Assembly (NCBI RefSeq): GCF_014640555.1
Contig: NZ_BMHE01000004.1
Coordinates: 92,997-156,996 of the forward strand
Source: Paenibacillus marchantiophytorum
GTDB lineage: Bacteria; Bacillota; Bacilli; Paenibacillales; NBRC-103111
DNA: 64,000 nt
Reading direction: 5' to 3'
The notes below the pieces were generated by a model. The model saw only the letters and a program-made list of their open reading frames with translations. It was not told where the DNA came from and did not search any database. The position numbers and the translations under genes are program-made. Shown here piece after piece: positions 1 to 9,094 of this stretch; the first letter of the stretch is position 1, and the number at the start of each line of letters is the position of its first letter.

Positions 1-672
1 CTCTTCAATAAATTTATCAATATCTATAAATTCTACTTTCAAGGATAGATCTTTGGTTTCATCTCTGGAATCCAGAGAGATTTGTTGGGTCGGATACAGG
101 TATGTAATTGAAAACGATTGTGTTGAATCGGCATTCGTTGTTACCGTAGAAGCCGAAACGTTCCCTGCGCCTACAGCCATTTTGATTTTGCCCGTGATTG
201 GATCAACACCTACGAAAAACTGAGTGCCCCGTACGCCCATGACGGCCGTTGGCGTTTCAACTTCAAACTCGTCATTGGATCCAGCCAATGATTTGACTTT
301 TACCCACATGGAGCCAGCCCACACTTTAAGCTTGGACTTTTTGCCGCCATCCGAAGAACTCAGATCAGATACGTTAATCTCGGAGTTAGCCCCAAGAGTA
401 ATCTCTGAATCCCCATTGCTTAAGTTCAGCGTCACGCTTGAACCTTCGCCTGTATACACCGTATCCCCTTGATTAAGACTCATACTTTCGTAGGCATCAT
501 AGGACTTGGATCCTCCGCCTTTTTTGATCGTAACATCCCCGGACAGCGAAGCTACAACAGCGACGCGGACAGTTTTGGCATCAACCGGTTTCACCAGCAA
601 AACCGAAATCAAACTAAAAACGAGACAAAAACTTAAAAATAAAGATACAGATGATTTCTTGGATAGTTCCAT
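1..672 (-). CDS. FecR-domain secreted protein (partial, C-terminus outside window)
   Basis: Open reading frame on the minus strand from ATG at 672 to the window edge with no stop, so the C-terminus is missing. The start has a good RBS (GGGAGGA about 7 bases upstream). Residues 1-32 form a signal peptide or N-terminal anchor (MELSKKSS, then a long hydrophobic stretch, then VDAK). The rest reads as a FecR domain: SLNQGDTVYTGEGSSVTL, the ALGA-like SEITLGANSEINV, and the hallmark ETPTAVMGVRGTQFFV around residue 150. FecR domains of this kind in Gram-positives are extracytoplasmic and often travel with CHASE2-cyclases. The gene starts 28 bases after the stop of such a cyclase, so the two are probably one operon. 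Function beyond an extracellular sensor or scaffold is not known. Confidence 0.85.
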   Translation of the reverse strand, partial: MELSKKSSVSLFLSFCLVFSLISVLLVKPVDAKTVRVAVVASLSGDVTIKKGGGSKSYDAYESMSLNQGDTVYTGEGSSVTLNLSNGDSEITLGANSEINVSDLSSSDGGKKSKLKVWAGSMWVKVKSLAGSNDEFEVETPTAVMGVRGTQFFVGVDPITGKIKMAVGAGNVSASTVTTNADSTQSFSITYLYPTQQISLDSRDETKDLSLKVEFIDIDKFIEE

Positions 673-699
673 ACTAAATTCCTCCCTATGTATCCTGGC

Positions 700-2547
700 T
701 TACAGATTTCCGATAACTTCATACACCGCAACCGGTTTTTCTTTCCCTTTGACTTTGATCTCACCTATGGATTCAATTTCGAACAGGTGCTTGACTCGCT
801 CATACGTTTGTTCGCTAATCAGAATCTGTCCTGGTTTGGCATTTGACTCCAAACGCGCTGACAAGTTGACGGTATCCCCGATAGCCGTGTAATCAAGCCT
901 CAAATCCTCCGAACCGATATTCCCGACTACAGCAGGGCCGCTGTTGATCCCAAGACCAAACTTCACGCCAATACCGTAGTTTTTGATCAATTTTTGCTCA
1001 AGAATATCAGCTTGCGACTTCATTTCGATCGCTGCACGAACAGCCATCTCCGGATGATTCTCATATTCAATCGGCGCACCAAACATCGCCATAACACCAT
1101 CGCCAATGAACTTATCCAGTGTCCCATTGAACTTGAAAATAGCTTTCGTACAGACATCCAAATACTCATTCAACACTTGAATAACTTGCTCAGGCTCCAA
1201 CTTTTCAGACATCGGTGTAAATCCTCGAATATCAACGAAAATAAGCGAGATATCTTTACGGCTTCCGCCTAGCTTCACATCTTCACCAGATTGGAGAAGT
1301 TCGTCCACGACAGTCTTAGAGACGAATCTTCCGAAAATGCCCGTCACACGGTTGCGTTCCTTGCGCTCTTCTAGATAATGGCTTACCAACGACCAGATAT
1401 AAATGGTCACCAGCGCAAATTGCGGATAAACTAGCGGCGCGAACGTAGAGCCAGCAATATAGAAAAGGAGCCATACGCCACCGTAAACAACAAACATTCC
1501 AAGGAAGATAAAGAGCGCCGTCTTTCCTCTGAATCTCTCAAATAAGAAAAGGGCTATTAGAGAAACAAGCACAATAATCCCCACGCCAACCGGCTTGCTT
1601 GCATCTTTGTAATATTTGCTCTCTAGCAACGTTTGAATCATATTCGCATGAATTTCAATCCCAAACATTTTTACAGAACTAATAGGAGTCGGATACTCAT
1701 CTTGCATAGCTGTAACAAATGGACCTACCAGTACGATGCTTCCTTCCAGAGGCAAAGGCTTTTTGCTATTCATAACATCAACGAAAGAGAGCAGCTCATA
1801 GCCTGTTGTCGCATCCACTTTCTGCCTTGGCAAGGTGAAAAATTCCGTGGTTACTTGATTTCGTTCATTCGTAGGCAAAACAATACTGCCTTGCTTCCAT
1901 TGTCCCGTTGCATCGTCTCGTTTAACTTTGTTCTGTTCATCCAGCACGAGGTTAGCGAGCGCGACACTAAATGCAGGTATGTATGTTCCATTCTCATCCG
2001 GCAACCCAACGGGCAGCTTCCGAGCTTTGCCATCCTTATCAACAAACACATTAATGTGTGCCATTTGCTGTCTATTGGTCGTTAAAGTGGTAGTGGGGTA
2101 GTCGACTTTCTCAGGTACAAGATCACCTGCTTCTTGCTGCTTTGAGGGATAATTAATTTGTACAGGCATTATCACATTGTGATATTTGGCCAATACATCG
2201 GCTAACGCCTTATCGTCTGCGGGGTTTTTCGAAGGTTCCGCCAAAACAACGTCAATCCCGATCGCCGCGGCACCGGATTGTTCCAGCTTCTCAATCAATT
2301 GGGCATAGGTCGATCGATCCCATGGAAACTTCCCAATTGCTTTTAATGACTTTTCATCAATCTTGACAATTTTTATGCGATCCTCAGGCTGACGCTCATC
2401 AACTGACTTCGATTTTCGCAAACTATCTTGAAGCGGCCCTTCGACAAAATAAAACAAACCGCTCGAATTCACCGTGTAGAAATATGTCGACAACAACATC
2501 AATAAGAGTCCCGCCGCCAAAGTTTGAATCCATTTCTTCTTACCCAT
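700..2547 (-). CDS. CHASE2-domain adenylate cyclase
   Basis: 615 residues from ATG at 2547, chosen because AAGGGAGGA lies directly upstream; an in-frame extension to 2637 has no such site. One N-terminal membrane helix (about 8-28) is followed by an extracytoplasmic CHASE2 domain to about residue 330, three membrane helices (about 335-420) and a class III nucleotide cyclase domain. Catalytic elements are visible: metal-binding Asp in FVDIRGF and in KFIGDGVMAMFG, a Lys in TLDKFIGD and an Asp in LRLDYTAIGDTVN consistent with ATP rather than GTP, and the NLSARLE transition-state Asn/Arg. It should make cAMP in response to an external cue sensed by CHASE2. The FecR-domain gene follows at once in the same direction. 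What cAMP does in this group of bacteria is poorly known. Confidence 0.93.
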   Translation of the reverse strand: MGKKKWIQTLAAGLLLMLLSTYFYTVNSSGLFYFVEGPLQDSLRKSKSVDERQPEDRIKIVKIDEKSLKAIGKFPWDRSTYAQLIEKLEQSGAAAIGIDVVLAEPSKNPADDKALADVLAKYHNVIMPVQINYPSKQQEAGDLVPEKVDYPTTTLTTNRQQMAHINVFVDKDGKARKLPVGLPDENGTYIPAFSVALANLVLDEQNKVKRDDATGQWKQGSIVLPTNERNQVTTEFFTLPRQKVDATTGYELLSFVDVMNSKKPLPLEGSIVLVGPFVTAMQDEYPTPISSVKMFGIEIHANMIQTLLESKYYKDASKPVGVGIIVLVSLIALFLFERFRGKTALFIFLGMFVVYGGVWLLFYIAGSTFAPLVYPQFALVTIYIWSLVSHYLEERKERNRVTGIFGRFVSKTVVDELLQSGEDVKLGGSRKDISLIFVDIRGFTPMSEKLEPEQVIQVLNEYLDVCTKAIFKFNGTLDKFIGDGVMAMFGAPIEYENHPEMAVRAAIEMKSQADILEQKLIKNYGIGVKFGLGINSGPAVVGNIGSEDLRLDYTAIGDTVNLSARLESNAKPGQILISEQTYERVKHLFEIESIGEIKVKGKEKPVAVYEVIGNL

Positions 2548-2635
2548 AAGATCCTCCCTTTTGAATACTAGTTTCATTGTAAGATGACGGGTAGGAAATG
2601 GCAATGAATTGTTACAAATAAATACAAATTGTAGC

Positions 2636-2675
2636 AAAAAAAGAGCCCAATCCCTTCGCAGGAACTGAGCTCTTT
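2636..2675 (-). terminator. Rho-independent terminator after ferredoxin gene
   Basis: On the minus strand a 15-bp stem (AAAGAGCTCAGTTCC with GGGATTGGGCTCTTT, counting G-U pairs) is closed by a 6-base loop and followed by a run of T. It lies between the ferredoxin stop and the cyclase start, so it ends the ferredoxin transcript. Confidence 0.9.
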
Positions 2676-2716
2676 CGACATACTGTGAATGACTTCACAT
2701 GATAGGAGTTTAATGA

Positions 2717-2965
<249 letters not shown>

Positions 2966-2985
2966 TCAAATTATCCTCATTGTAA

Positions 2986-3014
2986 AATATAATATAAATA
3001 CGGACAAAGTTCAA
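2986..3014 (-). promoter_or_regulatory. Putative sigma-A promoter of ferredoxin gene
   Basis: Minus-strand TTGAAC (3009-3014), 17-bp spacer, TATATT (2986-2991). It sits just after the mobB stop, 36 bases before the ferredoxin start codon. Confidence 0.6.
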
Positions 3015-3017
3015 ACC

Positions 3018-3524
3018 TTAAAATAGATTCCCGCCAAAATAATGTTCGATAAAATCCGCAATACGTGCCACTTCATTTAAATTCATAGAAGGGATATGCG
3101 GATAATAGCTCTCAGCGTCTTCCAAATCCGTCACAATAGCAATAGGACTTGGCTCAAGATGATGAACGATTTCTCTTTGTTCTATTGTACGAAATAAAGC
3201 AATCTTTGGATGCTTTTCCTTTTTAAAACCTTCTACAAAAATAAAATCCATGTGCGAGTAAGCCGTTAACTGCTCCTCTAAACTTACATTACCCCTTTTC
3301 TCATACGTATGAATCATGTTCGGGGATAGCGTAATCACGGCATCAGCTCCCGAGCCAACATAGATCGACGAATCCGCTCCCGCGGCTTCTTTATAATGTC
3401 CATGAGCATCATGTTTCATTACAGCAATTCGATAGCCGCGCTGCTTCATTTCGACCACCAGCTTAGCAATCAACGTTGTTTTCCCGCTATTGGAATAACC
3501 GGCAAAGCCAATGCAATGCGCCAT
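3018..3524 (-). CDS. mobB: Molybdopterin-guanine dinucleotide biosynthesis protein MobB
   Basis: 168 residues with an N-terminal P-loop (GYSNSGKTT, residues 9-17) and the MobB-type pattern VMKHDAHGHYKEAAGADS. MobB is a GTP-binding helper of MobA in attaching GMP to molybdopterin. Length is normal for the stand-alone protein. It starts 6 bases after the dinB stop, with its RBS (GAGGAGAAG) inside the end of dinB, so it is probably translated from the same message. No other molybdenum cofactor gene is in the window. Confidence 0.9.
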   Translation of the reverse strand: MAHCIGFAGYSNSGKTTLIAKLVVEMKQRGYRIAVMKHDAHGHYKEAAGADSSIYVGSGADAVITLSPNMIHTYEKRGNVSLEEQLTAYSHMDFIFVEGFKKEKHPKIALFRTIEQREIVHHLEPSPIAIVTDLEDAESYYPHIPSMNLNEVARIADFIEHYFGGNLF

Positions 3525-3530
3525 TCCTTA

Positions 3531-4832
3531 TCACTTCTCCTCTTCCTTATGAAGCGGATTTTTTTTCAAATGATCCATCTGCAAGGAAGTGCCTCTAGCC
3601 TTATGATTTCGTATAAAAGCGGACGGATCATCACTCATCATCCCTGCGGTCAGAATCGCGCTTTCCCCGAATTTATCACGCAGCCCGTCCATAATTTTGT
3701 TCAAATGCTCGCGCCGTGGCTGCTTCTCATAATCAAACAAATCCAATTGAATGAAGGTCTCTTCTTTCATCGTTAAATTCTGCAGGGTAATTCCCAACAA
3801 TCGTACCGGTTTGCCATCTTCCCACTGATGATCATACAACTCACACGCCGTTTTATAAATATCATCCATATGCTCTGTCGCCGTCGGGAGCGTTACCGAA
3901 CGCGTGATCGTTCTCATGTCAGGATCGCGAATCGTAATCTGGATCGTCAAGGACATCAGCTCCTGCTTGCGCAGCCTTCTCGCTACTTGATCGGCCAGAT
4001 TGAGGAAAACACGATGAATTTCTTTTCTGTCTGTGTAGTCTCGCGGCAGCGTCGTGGTGTGGCCAATCGATTTGCTTTGTTCCTGCTCCGGATTTACGAG
4101 AGAGGGATCAATGCCATTCGCCGATCGTTTCAGATGAGGACCGAGAACTCCGAATTGCTTCGACAATAACAACTCATCCGCAGACGCTAATTGGCCTAAA
4201 GTATGAATACCGAGTTTCTCTAATTTATCGGCGGTCTTTTTACCTATGCCATACAAATAATTGCAAGGTTTATCCCACAGTACATGCGGCACATCACGAA
4301 TGCGAAGCACAGAAATCCCATTCGGCTTCTTCATATCAGAGCCCATCTTGGCAAGCAGCTTATTCGGCGCAACACCAATCGAGCAGGGCAGCTTCAATTC
4401 CTTCATAATACGTTTCTGAATGCTGCTCGCGATATCCATAGGCGTTCCAAACTGTTTGGAACCCGTTATATCCACAAAACATTCATCAATGGACATGGAT
4501 TCCACCATAGGCGAATAACTATAAGCTATCTGCATAAATCGTCGGGAGAAATCGCGATACAAATCAAAGTCAGGTCGAATCAATATCAAATCCGGGCATA
4601 TTTTCAGGGCTTGCCTAACCTGCATACCCGTTTTGATCCCCATTCCTCGCGCTGTATAAGATGAAGTAACAATTATTCCTTTGCGAAGTTCAACACTTCC
4701 AGCAACAGCAATGGGCTTGCCTTTATATAACTCAGGCTCAACGGCCTCATGGACAGAACAATAGAACGCATTCATATCAATATGCAAAATGACTCTACCT
4801 AGTTTGGGATAATGATGCCCCACTGTCACCAT
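3531..4832 (-). CDS. dinB: DNA polymerase IV (Y-family)
   Basis: 433 residues from ATG at 4832, preferred over the in-frame ATG at 4856 because GGGAGGG lies 8 bases before it. The Y-family palm is clear: ILHIDMNAFYCSVHEA carries the first catalytic Asp and SMSIDECFVDIT carries the second Asp-Glu pair. Helix-hairpin-helix (YGIGKKTADKLEKLGI) and little-finger regions follow. It performs error-prone translesion synthesis. The C-terminal extension after about residue 380 is longer than in E. coli, but I see no intact beta-clamp motif that I would vouch for; LDLFDYE is the best candidate. Operon with mobB downstream. Confidence 0.93.
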   Translation of the reverse strand: MVTVGHHYPKLGRVILHIDMNAFYCSVHEAVEPELYKGKPIAVAGSVELRKGIIVTSSYTARGMGIKTGMQVRQALKICPDLILIRPDFDLYRDFSRRFMQIAYSYSPMVESMSIDECFVDITGSKQFGTPMDIASSIQKRIMKELKLPCSIGVAPNKLLAKMGSDMKKPNGISVLRIRDVPHVLWDKPCNYLYGIGKKTADKLEKLGIHTLGQLASADELLLSKQFGVLGPHLKRSANGIDPSLVNPEQEQSKSIGHTTTLPRDYTDRKEIHRVFLNLADQVARRLRKQELMSLTIQITIRDPDMRTITRSVTLPTATEHMDDIYKTACELYDHQWEDGKPVRLLGITLQNLTMKEETFIQLDLFDYEKQPRREHLNKIMDGLRDKFGESAILTAGMMSDDPSAFIRNHKARGTSLQMDHLKKNPLHKEEEK

Positions 4833-4947
4833 TTCACATTCCCTCCCATGCTCCAAGACGTTAGACCAGAGCCATTTTCAGCATACAAAAAAATATTGTT
4901 TCAAGCAAACGTATTTTTGCGTTATGATGTCCTTACCCATAATCTTA

Positions 4948-4956
4948 TGGTATAAT
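4948..4956 (+). promoter_or_regulatory. Extended -10 promoter element upstream of citramalate synthase
   Basis: TGGTATAAT, an extended -10 hexamer, 91 bases before the start codon at 5047. No good -35 box is seen at 17 bases, as is common with extended -10 promoters. Confidence 0.55.
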
Positions 4957-5046
4957 CGTAAATTATACATTAGCGCTTTAAAGCAAGCTTAGACACCAGC
5001 ACATCTAACAACGAAGTCACTTTGCTAGCTTTTGAAGGAGGAACCC

Positions 5047-6666
5047 ATGCCAACATCAGTCAAAATCTTCGACACCACACTACGAGACGGAACGCAAGGA
5101 GAAGGCATCAGCCTATCTGTCGAGGACAAAATCAAAATCGCCCGCAAGCTCGACGAGCTTGGGGTTCATTATATTGAAGGCGGATGGCCGGGCAGCAACA
5201 GCAAAGATATCGAATTCTTTGAGCGAGCTCGTGACATGAAATTTACGAATGCCAAAATTACGGCCTTTGGCAGCACGCGGCGCAAGGATTCCTTAGCTGC
5301 TGATGACATCAATTTGAACAGACTTGTTGAATCCGGCGCACAAGTGGCGACGATCTTCGGAAAGTCCTGGGATTTCCATGTCACGACTGCGATCCAAACG
5401 ACACTCGAAGAGAATCTGGCCATGATCTTTGATTCCGTGCAGTATCTGAAAAGCAAGGGTCTTGAAGTCATCTATGATGCCGAGCATTTCTTCGACGGGT
5501 ACAAGAACAATGCCGATTACGCTCTGCAAACGATCAAAAAGGCCCAGGACGCCGGAGCTGATTGGATTGTCCTTTGTGATACCAATGGCGGTTCCTTACC
5601 AGGGGAAGTCACAACCATCGTAACAACAGTGAAACAGCACATCTCCACACCTGTAGGCATACACGCCCATAACGATTGCGAGTTGGGTGTAGCTAATAGT
5701 CTTGCCGCTGTGCAAGCTGGCGCAGGACAAGTTCAAGGTACGATTAATGGCTATGGCGAGCGCTGCGGCAACGCCAATCTTAGCTCCATCATCCCTAACC
5801 TTCAATTGAAACTTGGTTATCATGTCATCTCGGAAGATCAGTTGAAATCGTTGACATCGGTATCCAGATATATCAGCGAAATCGCTAATATGCATATGCC
5901 AGTTAATCAACCCTATGTTGGCAATGCCGCTTTTGCCCACAAAGGCGGTATCCATGTATCAGCGATTCTGAAAGATGCCAGCACATATGAGCACACCAAG
6001 CCTGAACTAGTCGGCAACAAGCAGCGTGTATTGGTATCAGAGCTTGCTGGTCAGAGCAATGTATTGGTCAAAGCGCAAGAGCTCAATTTGGATTTCAACA
6101 AGGATCCACAGAAAACCAAAGAGGTCATTGAGCGGATCAAAGACCTCGAGCACCAGGGCTACCAATTCGAAGGCGCAGATGCCACTTTAGAATTGCTGCT
6201 GCGTGAAGCGTTTGAAGGACTTGAAGAGATATTCACGCTTGAATCCTTCAAAATGCTCGTCGAAAAATCCGCCCATCACTCCGTTGTCTCCGAAGCCATC
6301 GTGAAGGTGAAAGTGCATGGCGAGACCATCTACACGGCCGCCGAAGGCAATGGCCCGGTCAACGCGCTTGATAACGCTCTGCGCAAAGCGTTGATTCAGT
6401 ACTATCCGGACATCAAGAATGTCCATCTGTCCGACTACAAAGTGCGCGTCCTCGACGAGAAAGACGCAACAGCCGGTAAAGTTCGCGTCTTGATGGAATC
6501 GACGGATTTCAAAACATCCTGGAACACGCTAGGTGTGTCCAGCAATATTATTGAAGCCAGTTGGTATGCGCTGGTTGACAGCTTGCGCTATGCTCTGATC
6601 AGCAGACAGCGTATCGAGCCAACGAACAAAGAAAAAAACGAGCAACTCGGCTTAGTGAACCACTAA
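5047..6666 (+). CDS. cimA: (R)-citramalate synthase (isopropylmalate synthase family)
   Basis: 539 residues from ATG at 5047 (GAAGGAGGAACCC upstream; the in-frame TTG at 5032 overlaps the RBS). The N-terminal TIM barrel has DTTLRDGTQGEGIS with the conserved Arg/Asp, EGGWPGSN, HAHNDCELGVANS with the metal-binding His-x-His, and NGYGERCGNANL. A LeuA-type dimerisation/regulatory domain follows from about residue 390. Family knowledge: this clade joins pyruvate and acetyl-CoA to citramalate, the first step of threonine-independent isoleucine synthesis. Homocitrate or isopropylmalate synthase are close alternatives, but the EGGWPGSNSKD region and length fit CimA. It appears monocistronic and ends in a strong terminator. 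Confidence 0.85.
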   Translation: MPTSVKIFDTTLRDGTQGEGISLSVEDKIKIARKLDELGVHYIEGGWPGSNSKDIEFFERARDMKFTNAKITAFGSTRRKDSLAADDINLNRLVESGAQVATIFGKSWDFHVTTAIQTTLEENLAMIFDSVQYLKSKGLEVIYDAEHFFDGYKNNADYALQTIKKAQDAGADWIVLCDTNGGSLPGEVTTIVTTVKQHISTPVGIHAHNDCELGVANSLAAVQAGAGQVQGTINGYGERCGNANLSSIIPNLQLKLGYHVISEDQLKSLTSVSRYISEIANMHMPVNQPYVGNAAFAHKGGIHVSAILKDASTYEHTKPELVGNKQRVLVSELAGQSNVLVKAQELNLDFNKDPQKTKEVIERIKDLEHQGYQFEGADATLELLLREAFEGLEEIFTLESFKMLVEKSAHHSVVSEAIVKVKVHGETIYTAAEGNGPVNALDNALRKALIQYYPDIKNVHLSDYKVRVLDEKDATAGKVRVLMESTDFKTSWNTLGVSSNIIEASWYALVDSLRYALISRQRIEPTNKEKNEQLGLVNH

Positions 6667-6676
6667 TTTGCCAACC

Positions 6677-6724
6677 AAAAAGCTGCAAGATCGAGCCACC
6701 AGGGCCGACTTGCAGCTTTTTTTG
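6677..6724 (+). terminator. Bidirectional terminator between cimA and resA-like gene
   Basis: Perfect 12-bp stem AAAAGCTGCAAG / CTTGCAGCTTTT with T or A runs on both sides. It sits between convergent genes and can serve both. Confidence 0.9.
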
Positions 6725-6725
6725 A

Positions 6726-7259
6726 TCATCCTTTGATCAGTCCGGCTATCTTCTTATCCAGATCCTTGGCTGATAGCACATGAATCACCTCGCGAACGAC
6801 CCCGTTCTTGTCAATCAGGAAGCTGGTTGGTATCGCTACAACACGGTAATTCTCAGCGTTGGTCCCTTTCTTATCCAATAAAACGGGAAACGGAAATTTA
6901 TAAGTTTCAACGAATTTCTTGATATTGTCCATTTTATCCCCAGGCGTCACATTCACCGCATAGAGATCGAATTGCCCTTGATATTTGTTATATACTTCCA
7001 CCAAATCCGGCGCCTCTTCTTCACAAGGTCCACACCAGGAGGCCCAGAAATTGACTAATAACGGTTTCTCTCTTTCCCCGCCAATCGTATACTCCTTGCC
7101 ATCGAGTCCCTGCAAAGTAAACGAAGGCGCCAGGAAATTCACTTGCGGCGCTTGTTCAGTCGGCATCAGTGTTTGTTTATTTTCACGCTGCACATTTTGA
7201 TAAATCGCAATGCCCGCCAATAGAAGAACCAGCACAATAACGATACTATTTTTTTTCAA
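6726..7259 (-). CDS. Membrane-anchored ResA/TlpA-type thiol-disulfide oxidoreductase
   Basis: Start taken as TTG at 7259 because GGAGGTG lies 8 bases upstream; the longer in-frame GTG start at 7277 would sit before that RBS. The product is 177 residues: a single uncleaved membrane anchor (about 5-21), then an extracytoplasmic thioredoxin fold with the redox motif WCGPC at 75-79 and the cis-Pro region VAIPTSFLID. Length and anchor match ResA, which reduces apocytochrome c haem-binding cysteines in Bacillus. No resB/resC or cytochrome genes are near, so the exact partner is unknown and other thiol reductase roles are possible. Confidence 0.88.
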   Translation of the reverse strand: MKKNSIVIVLVLLLAGIAIYQNVQRENKQTLMPTEQAPQVNFLAPSFTLQGLDGKEYTIGGEREKPLLVNFWASWCGPCEEEAPDLVEVYNKYQGQFDLYAVNVTPGDKMDNIKKFVETYKFPFPVLLDKKGTNAENYRVVAIPTSFLIDKNGVVREVIHVLSAKDLDKKIAGLIKG

Positions 7260-7392
7260 AAGCTTGCTCACCTCCACGATATCTATATTATCCCCAATTC
7301 CGCAGAAATTCCAACATCGAGCTTGTGAACAAAGTATGCTTTCTCCAAAACTGGGAAAAGTAAACCTACCTCAAGTGCGGAAAGGATACCTC

Positions 7393-8616
7393 ATGGATAC
7401 GAATGAAGAAGCAAACAAGGGTTCAATCTGGGTCTATATTGCGATCGCCACGATTCCACTCGTCCTTGTCTTAGGCAATTCCATGCTCGTCCCTATCTTA
7501 CCTGACATGCAGGAGAAGATGGGGATCTCACGCTTCCAAAGCTCACTCGTCATCACCTTATTTTCCATTTCAGCCGGACTTATCATCCCCGTCTCAGGGT
7601 ATTTATCCGACCGTTTCACACGCAAAGCCGTCATCATCCCTTCACTCATTGTTTATGGGGCTGCAGGCGTTCTAGCAGTGTTTGCAGCGGTTTGGAATTC
7701 GTACCCCATCCTTATTACTGCCCGAGCAATCCAAGGCTTAGGAGCGGCTGGTACAGCCCCTATCGCAATGGCTTTAGTTGGCGACTTATACAAAGGCGGA
7801 CAAGCCAGCAAAGCATTGGGACTTATCGAAGCGTCCAACGGAACAGGTAAAGTCGTAAGCCCCATTATCGGCTCCTTGCTCGCCTTAATCACTTGGTATG
7901 CGCCTTTTTTCGCATTCCCAATATTTTGCGTGCTATCCTTGCTCGCTGTCATCTTCCTAATTAAAGAACCTCCAAGAGAGCAGAAAGCCGATCCTCTTCG
8001 TATTTATTTAGGGCAGATCCGAGATATCCTGCGGCAAAAAGGGCGTTGGCTCATCCCTGCGTTTTTCGCCGGTTCCATCACCCTATTTATTCTGTTTGGC
8101 GTGCTCTTTTATCTCTCGCAAATTCTCGAAGAAGAACCTTACCGTATTGAAGGCGTTCGCAAAGGATTCGTTCTCGCAATCCCGCTCCTCGGCATGGTCA
8201 TTACCTCTTATACCACCGGGGCCAAAATCAAACAAAACGGAACACTCATGCGTTGGTTGATGAATATCGGACTCACCCTCATGACCGTGGCGTTAGCTTT
8301 TGCCATTTTCTTAAACTCAAATCTCTATGTCTTCATTGGATTGCTGACACTCAGCGGGATCGGGACAGGCCTTCTGCTTCCATGTTTGAATACACTCATT
8401 ACCGGCTCCGTGGAACGCGATCAACGCGGGATGATCACTTCCTTATACAATAGCCTCCGTTTCATTGGCGTTGCTTTCGGCCCCCCTTTGTTCGGATGGC
8501 TGATGTCCATCTCCCACAAAACAATCTTTACCACCGTCTCTTCCATGGCACTTTTGATGCTCATACTCGTCTTTTTTTGCATTAAACCAAGTGGGGATAT
8601 GCCTGAGAAATCGTGA
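7393..8616 (+). CDS. MFS transporter, drug-efflux-like
   Basis: 407 residues from ATG at 7393 (AAAGGA upstream); the open frame extends further left but without a start signal. The protein is almost entirely hydrophobic, with about 12 membrane helices. MFS motif A is clear between helices 2 and 3 (GYLSDRFTRKAV), and the first half carries the antiporter-like SLYNS and GFGPP-type motif C relatives. It resembles the DHA1 proton-coupled exporters. The substrate cannot be read from sequence. Transcribed divergently from the ResA-like gene. Confidence 0.85.
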   Translation: MDTNEEANKGSIWVYIAIATIPLVLVLGNSMLVPILPDMQEKMGISRFQSSLVITLFSISAGLIIPVSGYLSDRFTRKAVIIPSLIVYGAAGVLAVFAAVWNSYPILITARAIQGLGAAGTAPIAMALVGDLYKGGQASKALGLIEASNGTGKVVSPIIGSLLALITWYAPFFAFPIFCVLSLLAVIFLIKEPPREQKADPLRIYLGQIRDILRQKGRWLIPAFFAGSITLFILFGVLFYLSQILEEEPYRIEGVRKGFVLAIPLLGMVITSYTTGAKIKQNGTLMRWLMNIGLTLMTVALAFAIFLNSNLYVFIGLLTLSGIGTGLLLPCLNTLITGSVERDQRGMITSLYNSLRFIGVAFGPPLFGWLMSISHKTIFTTVSSMALLMLILVFFCIKPSGDMPEKS

Positions 8617-8668
8617 TATACTTACTTTCATCCGATCACGATTCAAGATGGCGAGGTGCAGCTAGAAC

Positions 8669-9094
8669 ATGATTGTTCACATCCCTGACAAACTCTATCA
8701 TGGCATCATTAATTACTCCCTTAAGCAGCAGCCCGAAGAAGCATGCGGCTTCATTCTCGGCTCTCCAATTCCATCTAGAGGTGTGAACATTGACGTCATC
8801 TCATTCGTTGCTATGCGAAATATCTCCTCGCACCCTCTCACTCATTTTGAGATGCATCCTGCTGAAATGATTCCTTATCTAACCGATAAACAGCAGCCTA
8901 TAGTCGGCATCTTCCATTCCCATCCAACTGCTCCGCCCCTCCCTTCTCAACGGGATCTTCAGACCCTCTGGCACGACATCCCAACCCATTGGATCTTGTC
9001 GCTGCAAAAGCCCCATTTCCCGGAATTGCAAATTTACGAAACAAAAAAAGCCACTCCTACTACCTATCACAAACTTTCGTTTGTCATCGGTTAG
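8669..9094 (+). CDS. JAMM/MPN-domain metalloprotease (M67 family)
   Basis: 141 residues. All JAMM zinc ligands and the catalytic Glu are present: Glu24 (EEACGF), His83 and His85 in IFHSHP, Ser93 and Asp96, i.e. the full HxH-x7-S-x2-D spacing. Bacterial stand-alone JAMM proteins cleave C-terminal extensions from small sulfur-carrier or ubiquitin-like proteins. No ubiquitin-like or ThiF/MoeB partner is adjacent. Its stop overlaps the stop of the convergent exonuclease gene by four bases (9091-9094). Start is ATG without a strong RBS. Confidence 0.88.
   Translation: MIVHIPDKLYHGIINYSLKQQPEEACGFILGSPIPSRGVNIDVISFVAMRNISSHPLTHFEMHPAEMIPYLTDKQQPIVGIFHSHPTAPPLPSQRDLQTLWHDIPTHWILSLQKPHFPELQIYETKKATPTTYHKLSFVIG

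Noticed and set aside
4860..5046. T-box or leucine-type leader before citramalate synthase
   Set aside because: No GGGTGGNACCGCG-type sequence or terminator is present; only an extended -10 promoter is seen.
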